Shown here: in pieces, positions 1-8,309 of the stretch
How the letters are laid out: every line of letters starts with the position of its first letter
Numbering within the stretch: position 1 is the stretch's first letter
NCBI GenBank assembly: GCA_003574785.1
Contig: QORU01000008.1
Span: 248,001-312,000, forward strand
Reading direction: 5' to 3'
DNA: 64,000 nucleotides
Source of the DNA: Taklimakanibacter deserti
GTDB lineage: Bacteria; Pseudomonadota; Alphaproteobacteria; Rhizobiales; Aestuariivirgaceae
The notes under the pieces: generated by a model
Seen by the model: only the letters and a program-made list of their open reading frames with translations
Told to the model about the DNA's origin: nothing
Databases searched by the model: none
Program-made: the position numbers and the translations under genes

Positions 1-1225
<1,225 letters not shown>

Positions 1226-1231
1226 ATTTCT

Positions 1232-1942
1232 CTAATGTCGAAGGCTCTCATGGATATTGTAGGCCAGTAGAGCAAGCACGACGGCGAGGCCCAGATAAAG
1301 GATGGTGTATTCCATCCGGACCGCCGTCGGCACGTCGCGATAGCGCCGGGCCTCGGGCGAGTTCGGGTCATAGCGCCAGGCGGCGAGAAGGCTCGGCGCG
1401 GCGAGGACGGCGATCAGGATCAACAACGGGCTCGGGAAATAGAAGAAGAGCGCGACGAGCAACGGCACGCCCAGGAACCAGATGCGCGGCGAGAGGATCT
1501 GCGTGATGCGCCCGCCATCGAGCGGCGACAGCGGTATCAGGTTGAACAGATTGATCATGAAGCCTGAATAGGCGAGCGCCATGAGGAGATCGCTCTCCTC
1601 TGCGCGGGCGAGGAAATAGACCGCGAAGGCGCCCAATGTGCCGATGAATGGCCCAGCATAAGCGACATAGGCTTCGGTCTCGGCATCGACGAGCCTGTCC
1701 TTGAGCGTGATCCAGGCGCCGAGGAAGGGGATGAACATCGGCAGGCCCACATCGAGGCCTCTTTGCCGGGCGGCGGCATAATGGCCGAGCTCATGCACCA
1801 GGATGAGGCCGACGAAGCCGGCAGCGAAAGGCAGGCCGTAGATCGTCGTATAGACCCAGATGGTGACGAGCATGCTGCCGACGGACAGCAGCACCTTGCC
1901 GAGCTTCAGCGACGCCAGAAAGAGGAGAAGGGCCTTGATCAA
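1232..1942 (-). CDS. Site-2 protease family (M50) membrane metalloprotease
   Basis: This is an integral-membrane zinc metalloprotease of the S2P/M50 family. The zinc-binding HELGH motif is at residues 50-54 and the third ligand is in LDGGR at 141-145, both inside hydrophobic segments as expected. Length is 236 aa with about six transmembrane stretches. The start is a TTG whose last two bases overlap the TGA stop of the upstream DUF2167 gene (TTGA), so the two genes are probably translationally coupled. No good internal ATG would retain the conserved N-terminal segment. The substrate is unknown; the DUF2167 partner is a candidate associate by context only. Confidence 0.88.
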   Translation of the reverse strand: MIKALLLFLASLKLGKVLLSVGSMLVTIWVYTTIYGLPFAAGFVGLILVHELGHYAAARQRGLDVGLPMFIPFLGAWITLKDRLVDAETEAYVAYAGPFIGTLGAFAVYFLARAEESDLLMALAYSGFMINLFNLIPLSPLDGGRITQILSPRIWFLGVPLLVALFFYFPSPLLILIAVLAAPSLLAAWRYDPNSPEARRYRDVPTAVRMEYTILYLGLAVVLALLAYNIHESLRH

Positions 1943-2835
1943 GCTTGTGGCGTCGTGTTCTTGCGCCGGAACAGCTTGAAGATGCCGCCGCCGGCGACTG
2001 CGATGGCGATGAGGATGATTTTCCAGAACTTGGCGAGGGTGACTCCGATCACCGCAAGCAGGCCGAGTTTCTTCGCCGCAAAGCCGCCGATGAGGGCGGC
2101 GAGGCCGTATTCCGCGACCCGGTCGGTCGATGCGTTGAAATCCGTGTAGCGTTCGCCGGGCTTGTAATCGAGTGCGGCCAGAATGGCGCCGGCATGCTTC
2201 TTGTCTTCGGCGATATAGGTTTCGCCGGTCACCAGATTGAGCTCGAAATAGCCCTGCCGGCCGAGCGCATAGGTATTGTAGTTGATCGTGGCGCCTTGCG
2301 CCTCGTTGCCGCGTTGCTTGGCGAGGATCGACCAGACCAGACGGTGGGTGCTCGCATCATAGGCGGGTTTTTCGACCCAGCCGACGATATCGAGCGGCGG
2401 ATAACCCCGTTCGGCGCGGTCCTTGTTGCTGGCCTCGGTAGCATCCTTGATGGATTGCAGGAGATCGTCGGCCTTCCACGACTTGGCATCGTCGTCCTTG
2501 ATGTAGCCGCTGTCCGTATAGGTGATCTCGACGAACCAGAACTTGTCGTGCTGTTTCGGTATGACGAGGCCATGGAAGTTGTCACCTGTCGTGTTGCCCA
2601 GCGCGCGCATGAAGGCAGCACCTTGGGTGACGGGGATGAAGCTGTAAGGATCGGGCAGATGGATGGTCGCCAGATCGCGCAATGCGACATCCGCCGGACC
2701 ATGCGTCGCAGCCTTTATCGCGGCGTCGAAAGTCTGCTCGATGCCGCTATTGGGCGGGGAGGCGTCCTGCGCCGCGGCGCTGGAAATCCCAGCGATCAGC
2801 AGGATCGCCCAAAGGCGAAGATGGCGAAGAAGCAT
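1939..2835 (-). CDS. DUF2167 domain-containing membrane protein
   Basis: This is a 298-aa exported protein of the DUF2167 family, whose function is not established. An N-terminal signal peptide ends near SSAAAQD. The large periplasmic domain contains family-like stretches such as GDNFHGLVIP and FWFVEITYTDSGYI. The C-terminus carries one or two hydrophobic helices followed by basic residues (LFRRK), so the protein is probably anchored by its C-terminus. The ATG at 2835 is chosen because GGGGACAG lies just upstream; an in-frame TTG 12 bases earlier is less likely. It is the first gene of a two-gene unit with the site-2 protease. Confidence 0.85.
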   Translation of the reverse strand: MLLRHLRLWAILLIAGISSAAAQDASPPNSGIEQTFDAAIKAATHGPADVALRDLATIHLPDPYSFIPVTQGAAFMRALGNTTGDNFHGLVIPKQHDKFWFVEITYTDSGYIKDDDAKSWKADDLLQSIKDATEASNKDRAERGYPPLDIVGWVEKPAYDASTHRLVWSILAKQRGNEAQGATINYNTYALGRQGYFELNLVTGETYIAEDKKHAGAILAALDYKPGERYTDFNASTDRVAEYGLAALIGGFAAKKLGLLAVIGVTLAKFWKIILIAIAVAGGGIFKLFRRKNTTPQA

Positions 2836-2925
2836 GGCTGTCCCCAAAATATCTTAAGTTGTATTCAGGTGGAATGCACGCGGGGAGCCGTAACACAGGA
2901 CCTGAGCGCAAGGCAACAGCGGTGC

Positions 2926-3726
2926 TCAATAGCCCGGCAGGACGATGAGCGTCGGTTTCTCGGGCAGCGTCTTGGCCGACAGGATCACGGTTGGATCGGC
3001 CTTGTAGTCGACAGCAAGCGTGCCGGAGAGGCCGTTGATGAAGCGTGAGAGCGTCTCCGGCCTGAAATAGTGCATCGGTATCACGATGCGCGCTTTCAGT
3101 TCCTTGAGCACGGTGAGCATATTGGCCTGGGCCATGGTGTAGGTGCCGTCGACCGGCACGAGCACGATATCGAGCCGTCCGATCGATCCCAATTGTGCCG
3201 GGCTCAGCTCGTGATGCAAATGGCCGAGATGGCCGATGCACAATCCGGCGATCTCGAAGATGAAGATGGAATTGCCGTCGGGGACCCGGCCGAGAGCGCC
3301 GCCGCGGATGTCGGTCGTGACGTTGCGGATGCGCACGTCGCCGGCCTGGAGATCATGGCGCGCCGGACCCCCTTGCGGGTTCCAGCCGCGCAGCACATGC
3401 TTGATCTTGGGGTCGGGAAAGTCGGTGTAATGCGTGCTGTGGGCGTGGTTCATGGTGACAACGTCGGGCACGATTCCGTTCGCATAGCCCGAATAGTCGG
3501 TCGCGATCGTGACGCCGCCGGGGCTCTCGATCAGAAAGGTCGAATGGCCGACGAAGGTGAATCGCACCTGGCTAGCCTCGAGGGCGGCTTCCCTATATCG
3601 CGCGGGCTGAACCAAGCCAGGTCCTTGCGCCATGGCGAGACACTCGCTCACCGGCGCCTGCGCCTCCGCTGCCGTGAAAGGCGGCACCAGCAACAGAAGA
3701 AAGGCGAGGAACCGAAGAGCGGTCAC
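2926..3726 (-). CDS. Secreted UlaG-like MBL-fold metallo-hydrolase
   Basis: This is a metallo-beta-lactamase-fold protein of the UlaG-like type, about 266 aa. A signal peptide (LRFLAFLLLLV...AEAQ) implies export. The metal motif reads NHAHSTHYTD, so the usual HxHxDH is altered: the aspartate position is Thr, as in some members of this branch. A later HYF and the GHLGHLHHEL stretch supply further histidines. The start is taken as GTG at 3726 because GGAG lies 9 bases upstream and it gives a clean signal peptide; a GTG at 3750 would add 8 residues. The substrate is unknown. It sits beside a second MBL protein but is not clearly related to it. Confidence 0.8.
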   Translation of the reverse strand: MTALRFLAFLLLLVPPFTAAEAQAPVSECLAMAQGPGLVQPARYREAALEASQVRFTFVGHSTFLIESPGGVTIATDYSGYANGIVPDVVTMNHAHSTHYTDFPDPKIKHVLRGWNPQGGPARHDLQAGDVRIRNVTTDIRGGALGRVPDGNSIFIFEIAGLCIGHLGHLHHELSPAQLGSIGRLDIVLVPVDGTYTMAQANMLTVLKELKARIVIPMHYFRPETLSRFINGLSGTLAVDYKADPTVILSAKTLPEKPTLIVLPGY

Positions 3727-3819
3727 CTGTAAGTGCTCCGAAAGATGCACGTCCCAGGACAGACTAACCGCTCAAGGCCCGTCGCGTGAATGTTGCTCCG
3801 GATCAACTTTCCGTCAGCA

Positions 3820-4782
3820 TCACTGATCGAGCCGCCACGGAGCCGGAATGAAGTCATAGGCACTGGCGCCACGAGCGACATGTCCGAAGCCGGGAAAATC
3901 GAGATGCATGCCGGCGACAAGGAGCTTGTCGGCCGCTGCCCGGTCAAAAATCGTCTTGCGCGTGGCCGCGGCCTGCGCCTGGTCGACATCGAAGGTGATC
4001 GACCATTCGGGATGCGTGAATTGCAGTGCCGGCGAGTGCACAATATCGCCCCAAATGAGCAGGCTTTCATTCCCTGATGCCACGATGAAACCCGTGTGGC
4101 CCGGCGTATGGCCAGGCAACCCCACCGAAGTGATGCCTGGCACGATCTCGCCATCCTTGCCGAAAAGCCTCATTGCCTTGCCATAGGCTTTGCCGGCATC
4201 CGTGGCGAACTTGAAGAAGGGTTGCGCCTCTTTCGGAGCCTTGGCGGCGATGCTCTCGTCCGACCAGAACTTCCACTCGGTTTCGGAAACGACGAGCTCT
4301 GCCTTGGTGAATCGCGCGACCCCTTCCTTGTTCGTCGCCGCGCCCACATGATCGGGATGCATGTGGGTGAGCAGAACGGCTTCGAACTGCTCGGGCATAA
4401 AACCCTGGGCTTCCAGTCGTTCCGGCAATTTCGCCAGAGTGGGGCCGAAAGCCTGGACCGTGCCGCAGTCGATGAGGATCAGTTGCTTGCCGGTATTGAC
4501 CACGAAGGCGTTGATCGAGGTCCGCAACGGCGCGTCACTCTTGAGGAAAGCGCCCTCGAGCAGCTTGCTCATCTCGCTCTTGTCGGCGCTGGCAAAAATG
4601 GCCTGATCGAGATCGATATAGCCGTCAGCGAGCGCCGTGACTTCGAGTTCACCGATCTTCAGCCGATAGCTGGGCGTGACCGCGCCGGCCAATGGGGCCC
4701 GTGCGATGGCAAGAGGGGACGAGCCGGCGAACAAGGCCGCCGAAGCGGCGAGCCCAAGAAACTTCCTGCGTGTATTGTGCAT
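3820..4782 (-). CDS. Exported MBL-fold metallo-hydrolase (lactonase-like branch)
   Basis: This 320-aa metallo-beta-lactamase-fold enzyme carries a twin-arginine-like leader (NTRRKFLGLAASAALFAG), which suggests Tat export. The canonical zinc motif HMHPDH is at residues 140-145, and GLPGHTPGHTGF provides the downstream metal-binding histidine. The arrangement resembles the AHL-lactonase-like and SoxH-like branch of the superfamily, but the substrate cannot be told from sequence. AGGGAGG lies 6 bases before the ATG. The gene points toward the UlaG-like gene with a gap of about 90 bp, so the two may be cotranscribed. Confidence 0.83.
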   Translation of the reverse strand: MHNTRRKFLGLAASAALFAGSSPLAIARAPLAGAVTPSYRLKIGELEVTALADGYIDLDQAIFASADKSEMSKLLEGAFLKSDAPLRTSINAFVVNTGKQLILIDCGTVQAFGPTLAKLPERLEAQGFMPEQFEAVLLTHMHPDHVGAATNKEGVARFTKAELVVSETEWKFWSDESIAAKAPKEAQPFFKFATDAGKAYGKAMRLFGKDGEIVPGITSVGLPGHTPGHTGFIVASGNESLLIWGDIVHSPALQFTHPEWSITFDVDQAQAAATRKTIFDRAAADKLLVAGMHLDFPGFGHVARGASAYDFIPAPWRLDQ

Positions 4783-4885
4783 CTGGGGCCTCCCTATGTG
4801 GGAAGAGAACGCTATATGCTCTCACGGCGAATTTTATCAGGTTTCCGGCTCGTCACTCAATGACGTTTGTGTGACGGCAAAAGTA

Positions 4886-4908
4886 AACCCCGGCGGAAAG
4901 CCGGGGTT
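4886..4908 (-). terminator. Rho-independent terminator-like hairpin of the atpF relic
   Basis: A 9-bp perfect stem (AACCCCGGC / GCCGGGGTT) with a GGAAA loop is followed on the minus strand by a T-rich tract. It lies 23 bp beyond the stop codon of the atpF-like relic. The genuine atp operon terminator lies the same distance beyond its stop. Confidence 0.7.
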
Positions 4909-4930
4909 GGGTGTTCGGAATGGAAGATCG

Positions 4931-4992
4931 CTCAGTTGAGGCGCGACTTCACCGCATCGATCGATTCCTCGATGAGCTTGGCGCCCTTGGGG
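4931..4992 (-). pseudogene. Relic of the 3' end of an ATP synthase subunit b gene (atpF)
   Basis: On the minus strand this stretch encodes GAKLIEESIDAVKSRLN and a TGA stop. The last residues of the intact atpF in this window (3' end at 22121) are GAKFIEESINAVKSRLN. About 60 bases are nearly identical, with a few substitutions. Homology fades upstream near 4992-5010, and no ATP synthase genes are nearby. A terminator hairpin sits downstream at the same spacing as in the true operon. It therefore looks like the tail of a lost second copy rather than a gene. Confidence 0.8.
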
Positions 4993-5125
4993 TTTCCCGC
5001 CTAGGACGAGTCCATCACGATCGCCGGAATTGACGAAAAATGCTCCCCACATGCAGCAGGCCTTCACAGTGCTTTTCATCGGAAGCTGCTTTCGTGCCTA
5101 CGCGGACCCGCAGCAGGGGGATAGG

Positions 5126-5725
5126 CTAGCGATTCGCGGCTATTATCCATCCGATCGACAACAGGCCCGTCGCTGACGCCCAGCTGCCCAGAACGCGGCA
5201 AGCGACGCGAACCGGAAATGCAGTGGCCGATACGACGAGGGCGGCAATCGGTAAGACTATTGCCAAAACCACCGCGGCGGTGCCGAGAAGCGCCACCCAA
5301 TCGGCGCCATCGGAACGCAACTCGATGCCGCTCTGAAAGCCCAGCAGGGCGGCAAACCCGGCCGCCGCCGCTGCGGCCACCGACGGCGCCAGCTTCAGCT
5401 CGAAGGCGACCGCCCCGCCGAGCAGGAAGAGACTGGCGGCATTTGCTATTCCAGGCATGCCTGTCGCATCGAAGATAAGGGCTGATGCGCCGGCAAGGAA
5501 CCATGCCACAGGAGCGGCCAGCACCACATATCGAGCCGATTCCCGTCCTTGCGCCCCCGCGAACAGAGCGAGCGTCATCAATCGCACGATGTCCATGGGG
5601 CTCAGGATCAGATGCAGCGCGCCGTCGTAGAAAGGCCCGAGGCCGGAATTGACGAGATGCGCATGGGCGTCGGTTGGCGCGAAGGCCGCCAGAAGAAAGA
5701 GCAGCCCCGCGGGTCGACGCTTCAT
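5126..5725 (-). CDS. HupE/UreJ-like membrane protein (third of three)
   Basis: This is a 199-aa polytopic protein with a cleavable-looking leader ending DAHAHLVNSG and five to six hydrophobic helices. The mature N-terminal histidine region and the context place it with HupE/UreJ-type proteins, although it is the most divergent of the three here. Its ATG overlaps the preceding stop as ATGA (5722-5725), so it is translationally coupled to the second HupE-like gene. HupE/UreJ proteins are known as nickel permeases near hydrogenase or urease genes. No such enzymes are present here, so the substrate is open. Confidence 0.7.
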   Translation of the reverse strand: MKRRPAGLLFLLAAFAPTDAHAHLVNSGLGPFYDGALHLILSPMDIVRLMTLALFAGAQGRESARYVVLAAPVAWFLAGASALIFDATGMPGIANAASLFLLGGAVAFELKLAPSVAAAAAAGFAALLGFQSGIELRSDGADWVALLGTAAVVLAIVLPIAALVVSATAFPVRVACRVLGSWASATGLLSIGWIIAANR

Positions 5726-6330
5726 GCAAAGGCGCCCAGCAGGAAATAGACTCCGCCAAGCAGGACGCCTCCGCCCAAAGCGCGCACCGCGGTTCTGCCT
5801 CGCGGCAGCTTGTCGATGGCGCCTATTCCAATTCCCAATGCGTGAAGCAGGCCGGTGGCGATGACGAACCCCAGGCTGTAGAGCACCGCGTCTGCTCCGG
5901 GCGAAAGCTCGGTTCCGTGTGCGTGGCCATGGAACAGGGCGAAGACCATCACCAGCGGGATCGCGACCACGAGGCTCAGCCGCATGTTCGTGAGAATGAG
6001 AAGGCCGAGCACGATCGATGAGGCCGCGATGCCGATCTCGACCCAGGGCAGAGCTATGCCGAGCAAGCCCAGCATCCCGCCCGTCGCCATGGCGATCGGG
6101 AAGGCTATCGGGAGGATCCACAGCGCCGGAGGACCGAGCAGCGCGCCCCAGAGACCGACGGCGATCATGGCAAGGATATGATCCCACCCGCTGACCGGAT
6201 GGCTCAATCCGGAGAAGAAGCCGCTGACCCCCTCGCCTTCCACATGCGCGAAAGCCGCGTCAGGAGAATAGAGAACCGCCGCGGCGATGCCCGACGCGAG
6301 AAGCAGTCGAAAGAAATGAGCTTTTGTCAT
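5722..6330 (-). CDS. HupE/UreJ family membrane protein
   Basis: This is a 202-aa HupE/UreJ-type membrane protein. A signal peptide ends at AAFAHVEG. The signature helix with HPVSGWDHILAMIAVGLWG follows, and a second histidine-rich helix reads FALFHGHAHGTEL. Both motifs typify the family and are thought to bind Ni2+ or a similar metal. About six membrane helices are visible. The ATG at 6330 is preceded by GAGGTACCA, and the gene starts 14 bp after the previous HupE-like gene ends. The membrane topology supports metal transport, but the metal is not shown by sequence. Confidence 0.88.
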   Translation of the reverse strand: MTKAHFFRLLLASGIAAAVLYSPDAAFAHVEGEGVSGFFSGLSHPVSGWDHILAMIAVGLWGALLGPPALWILPIAFPIAMATGGMLGLLGIALPWVEIGIAASSIVLGLLILTNMRLSLVVAIPLVMVFALFHGHAHGTELSPGADAVLYSLGFVIATGLLHALGIGIGAIDKLPRGRTAVRALGGGVLLGGVYFLLGAFA

Positions 6331-6344
6331 TGGTACCTCGTTGC

Positions 6345-7343
6345 CTATCGGAAAAGAAGCGCCGCCCGCTCGATCGTCCAGTAGGCGCCGAGCGATCCGA
6401 CCAGATATCCCGGCACATAGCGGGCCCAGGCGGGCGAATCGAACCGCAGCGCTTGCAGCGCGCGATGGAGCAGCAGAATGATCAGCACAAAGGCCAGCTG
6501 GCCGATCTCCACGCCGATGTTGAAGGCCAGCAACGCCAAGGGAATGTCGCCGCTCGGCAATCCAACAGTGATCAGTCCGCTGGCGAAGCCGAATCCGTGC
6601 AGAAGCCCGAAGGCAAACGCCGCGATCCAGGGATGGCGCAGCGTGAAGCTCGTCTGGCCCCGCCAGTAGCGCACGACCTCGCCTCCCAGAAACAGGATCG
6701 AAAGGGCGATGGCGGCGTTGAGCGGATCCGCGGGAACCGACGCATAACCCAGCGTGGCGAGCGCCAGCGTGATGCTGTGAGCGACCGTGAAAGCGGTGAT
6801 GGTCTTGATCAGCGAGCGGGTCGAGCGGACGATGATCATCAGCCCGGCGACGAACAGCAGATGGTCGATGCCCATCAGTATGTGCTCGATGCCCAATGCC
6901 GCGTAGGTTTTGGCGACCTGCCAGGTGCTCTGACGATCCGAAAGCTCGAGCCACGGCTGCGCGGGCCTGACGATTTCGGTGACCTGCCGGCCGTCGAGCC
7001 AGGAGACGCGGACCAGAACGTCAGTGATCGTCGCCTGCAGGCCCACGAAATCGATGCGCTGGCCCGCGAGTTCGCCCCCGGGCAGTTCGATCCGGCGCCG
7101 TTCGATCGTGGAATCGTTCAGCCGCTGGATCACCGGCTCGCCCACATTCCGTGCCGCCTTGGGCAGTTGCAGCATGACCAGCAGCGGCATTTCCGAATTG
7201 ACCGGCGTGCGCCACAGCACGTCGAATCGGCCCGGCCCCGTCTCGCGCATCTGGAGATAAGCGGGCCGGGACTCATGCGCTTCGGCCGATGGCGGCATGC
7301 AGGCCGCCGCCAGGCAGAGAAGGACGAGGAGCTTCAGTGCCAT
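6345..7343 (-). CDS. HupE/UreJ-type protein with periplasmic N-terminal domain
   Basis: This protein of about 332 aa has a signal peptide (LKLLVLLCLAAACMPPSAEA) followed by a soluble domain of about 130 residues beginning AHESRPAYLQ. The rest is a seven-helix HupE-like membrane domain. That domain has the GIEHILMGIDHLLFV and FTVAHSITLALA helices and GLLHGFGFASGL, matching the longer HupE/UreJ_2-type family. The start is ATG at 7343; an in-frame ATG at 7355 is also possible. It follows the PPIase gene by about 31 bp in the same operon. It is probably a transporter or a membrane partner of the exported DUF3604 protein, by context only. Confidence 0.85.
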   Translation of the reverse strand: MALKLLVLLCLAAACMPPSAEAHESRPAYLQMRETGPGRFDVLWRTPVNSEMPLLVMLQLPKAARNVGEPVIQRLNDSTIERRRIELPGGELAGQRIDFVGLQATITDVLVRVSWLDGRQVTEIVRPAQPWLELSDRQSTWQVAKTYAALGIEHILMGIDHLLFVAGLMIIVRSTRSLIKTITAFTVAHSITLALATLGYASVPADPLNAAIALSILFLGGEVVRYWRGQTSFTLRHPWIAAFAFGLLHGFGFASGLITVGLPSGDIPLALLAFNIGVEIGQLAFVLIILLLHRALQALRFDSPAWARYVPGYLVGSLGAYWTIERAALLFR

Positions 7344-7374
7344 GCGGGACAGCATGCAGGACCAGCCTGCCTGG

Positions 7375-8271
7375 TCAGCTTGCATCGCCACTGCCCTGCT
7401 CCCGTACAGCCGCATCGGGAGCCGCTGCCGGCGCTTCGAACTTCGGCAGCACGACCTTGTACTTCTCGCGCATCACCCGGTAGGCCTCCTCGCGAAATTC
7501 CGTGCGGCGCGCCGCGAGATAGGCCGCTTTCACGTCCTCTTCGACTTCCGCGAAGGCGGGCAGGACCGGCGGCGATTTGCGCTCGACGAAGACCGCGTGC
7601 CAGCCGTAAGCCGATTCGACGGGTCCGACCCAGCGTCCGGGTTCGAGGGTAAAAAGGTCGTGCGCGAAGGCCGGGCCGAAAATCGAATAGAGTTCGGCCT
7701 CGGTGCGCTCCGCATAGGAGTTCTGGAACATGAAGCGATCGCCGTTCTGAGGCCCGGCGGCGGCCGCGACTTCCCGCGCGGCGATGGCGCGCGCCTCCTT
7801 TCCGTGCGCGTCGAAGGAATAATAGACATGGTGGAAGCTCACTCGCGGCGGTTGCGCGAACTCGTCGCGATGGGCCTCGAACCACTTGCGCAGCTCCTCC
7901 GCCGTCGGCTCCTGAAGCGAGGACAGGTCCTCCGCCAGGAAATCCATCTTCTGCGCCAGTCGCCGCTTGACGATGGTATCTTCCTTGTCGAGCCCCATCG
8001 CGATCGCCTCGCGGTAGAGCACTTCTTCCCGGACCTTTCCCTCGACCATGCTGCGGATGGCTTCGGCCGAGGGCGGCGGCCGGCCCTGCGCCTGCCACGA
8101 CACCAGCATCTGGTTGATATCGCCTTCGGTGATGACGATCTCGTTGCTCGCGGAAGCGTCCTCCGGCGCCGTTCGGTTGCCGATGAAGAAGAGCGCCGCG
8201 CCGATCAGCACGAAATGCAGAAGCGGCTCGCAGACGAGCCGCTTCAGGAAGGAAGGGTTGGAATGACTCAC
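7375..8271 (-). CDS. Membrane-anchored parvulin-type peptidyl-prolyl isomerase
   Basis: This is a 298-aa PpiC/SurA-like foldase. One N-terminal membrane helix (LLHFVLIGAALFFIG) anchors it, so it acts in the periplasm. A chaperone-like helical region precedes the parvulin domain at roughly residues 130-240, where PPRVSFHHVYYSF and WVGPVESAYGWHAVFVE match the rotamase core. The start is GTG at 8271. It sits between the DUF3604 gene (38 bp gap) and the HupE-like genes, which suggests it helps fold an exported product of this operon. Confidence 0.87.
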   Translation of the reverse strand: MSHSNPSFLKRLVCEPLLHFVLIGAALFFIGNRTAPEDASASNEIVITEGDINQMLVSWQAQGRPPPSAEAIRSMVEGKVREEVLYREAIAMGLDKEDTIVKRRLAQKMDFLAEDLSSLQEPTAEELRKWFEAHRDEFAQPPRVSFHHVYYSFDAHGKEARAIAAREVAAAAGPQNGDRFMFQNSYAERTEAELYSIFGPAFAHDLFTLEPGRWVGPVESAYGWHAVFVERKSPPVLPAFAEVEEDVKAAYLAARRTEFREEAYRVMREKYKVVLPKFEAPAAAPDAAVREQGSGDAS

Positions 8272-8309
8272 GCAGCGCCCCTTGCTCGCAAGCTGAGCAG
8301 AGGCGGCGC

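Noticed and set aside
4837..5079. 80-codon open frame on the minus strand
   Set aside because: It reads the atpF relic out of frame and runs through the terminator hairpin.
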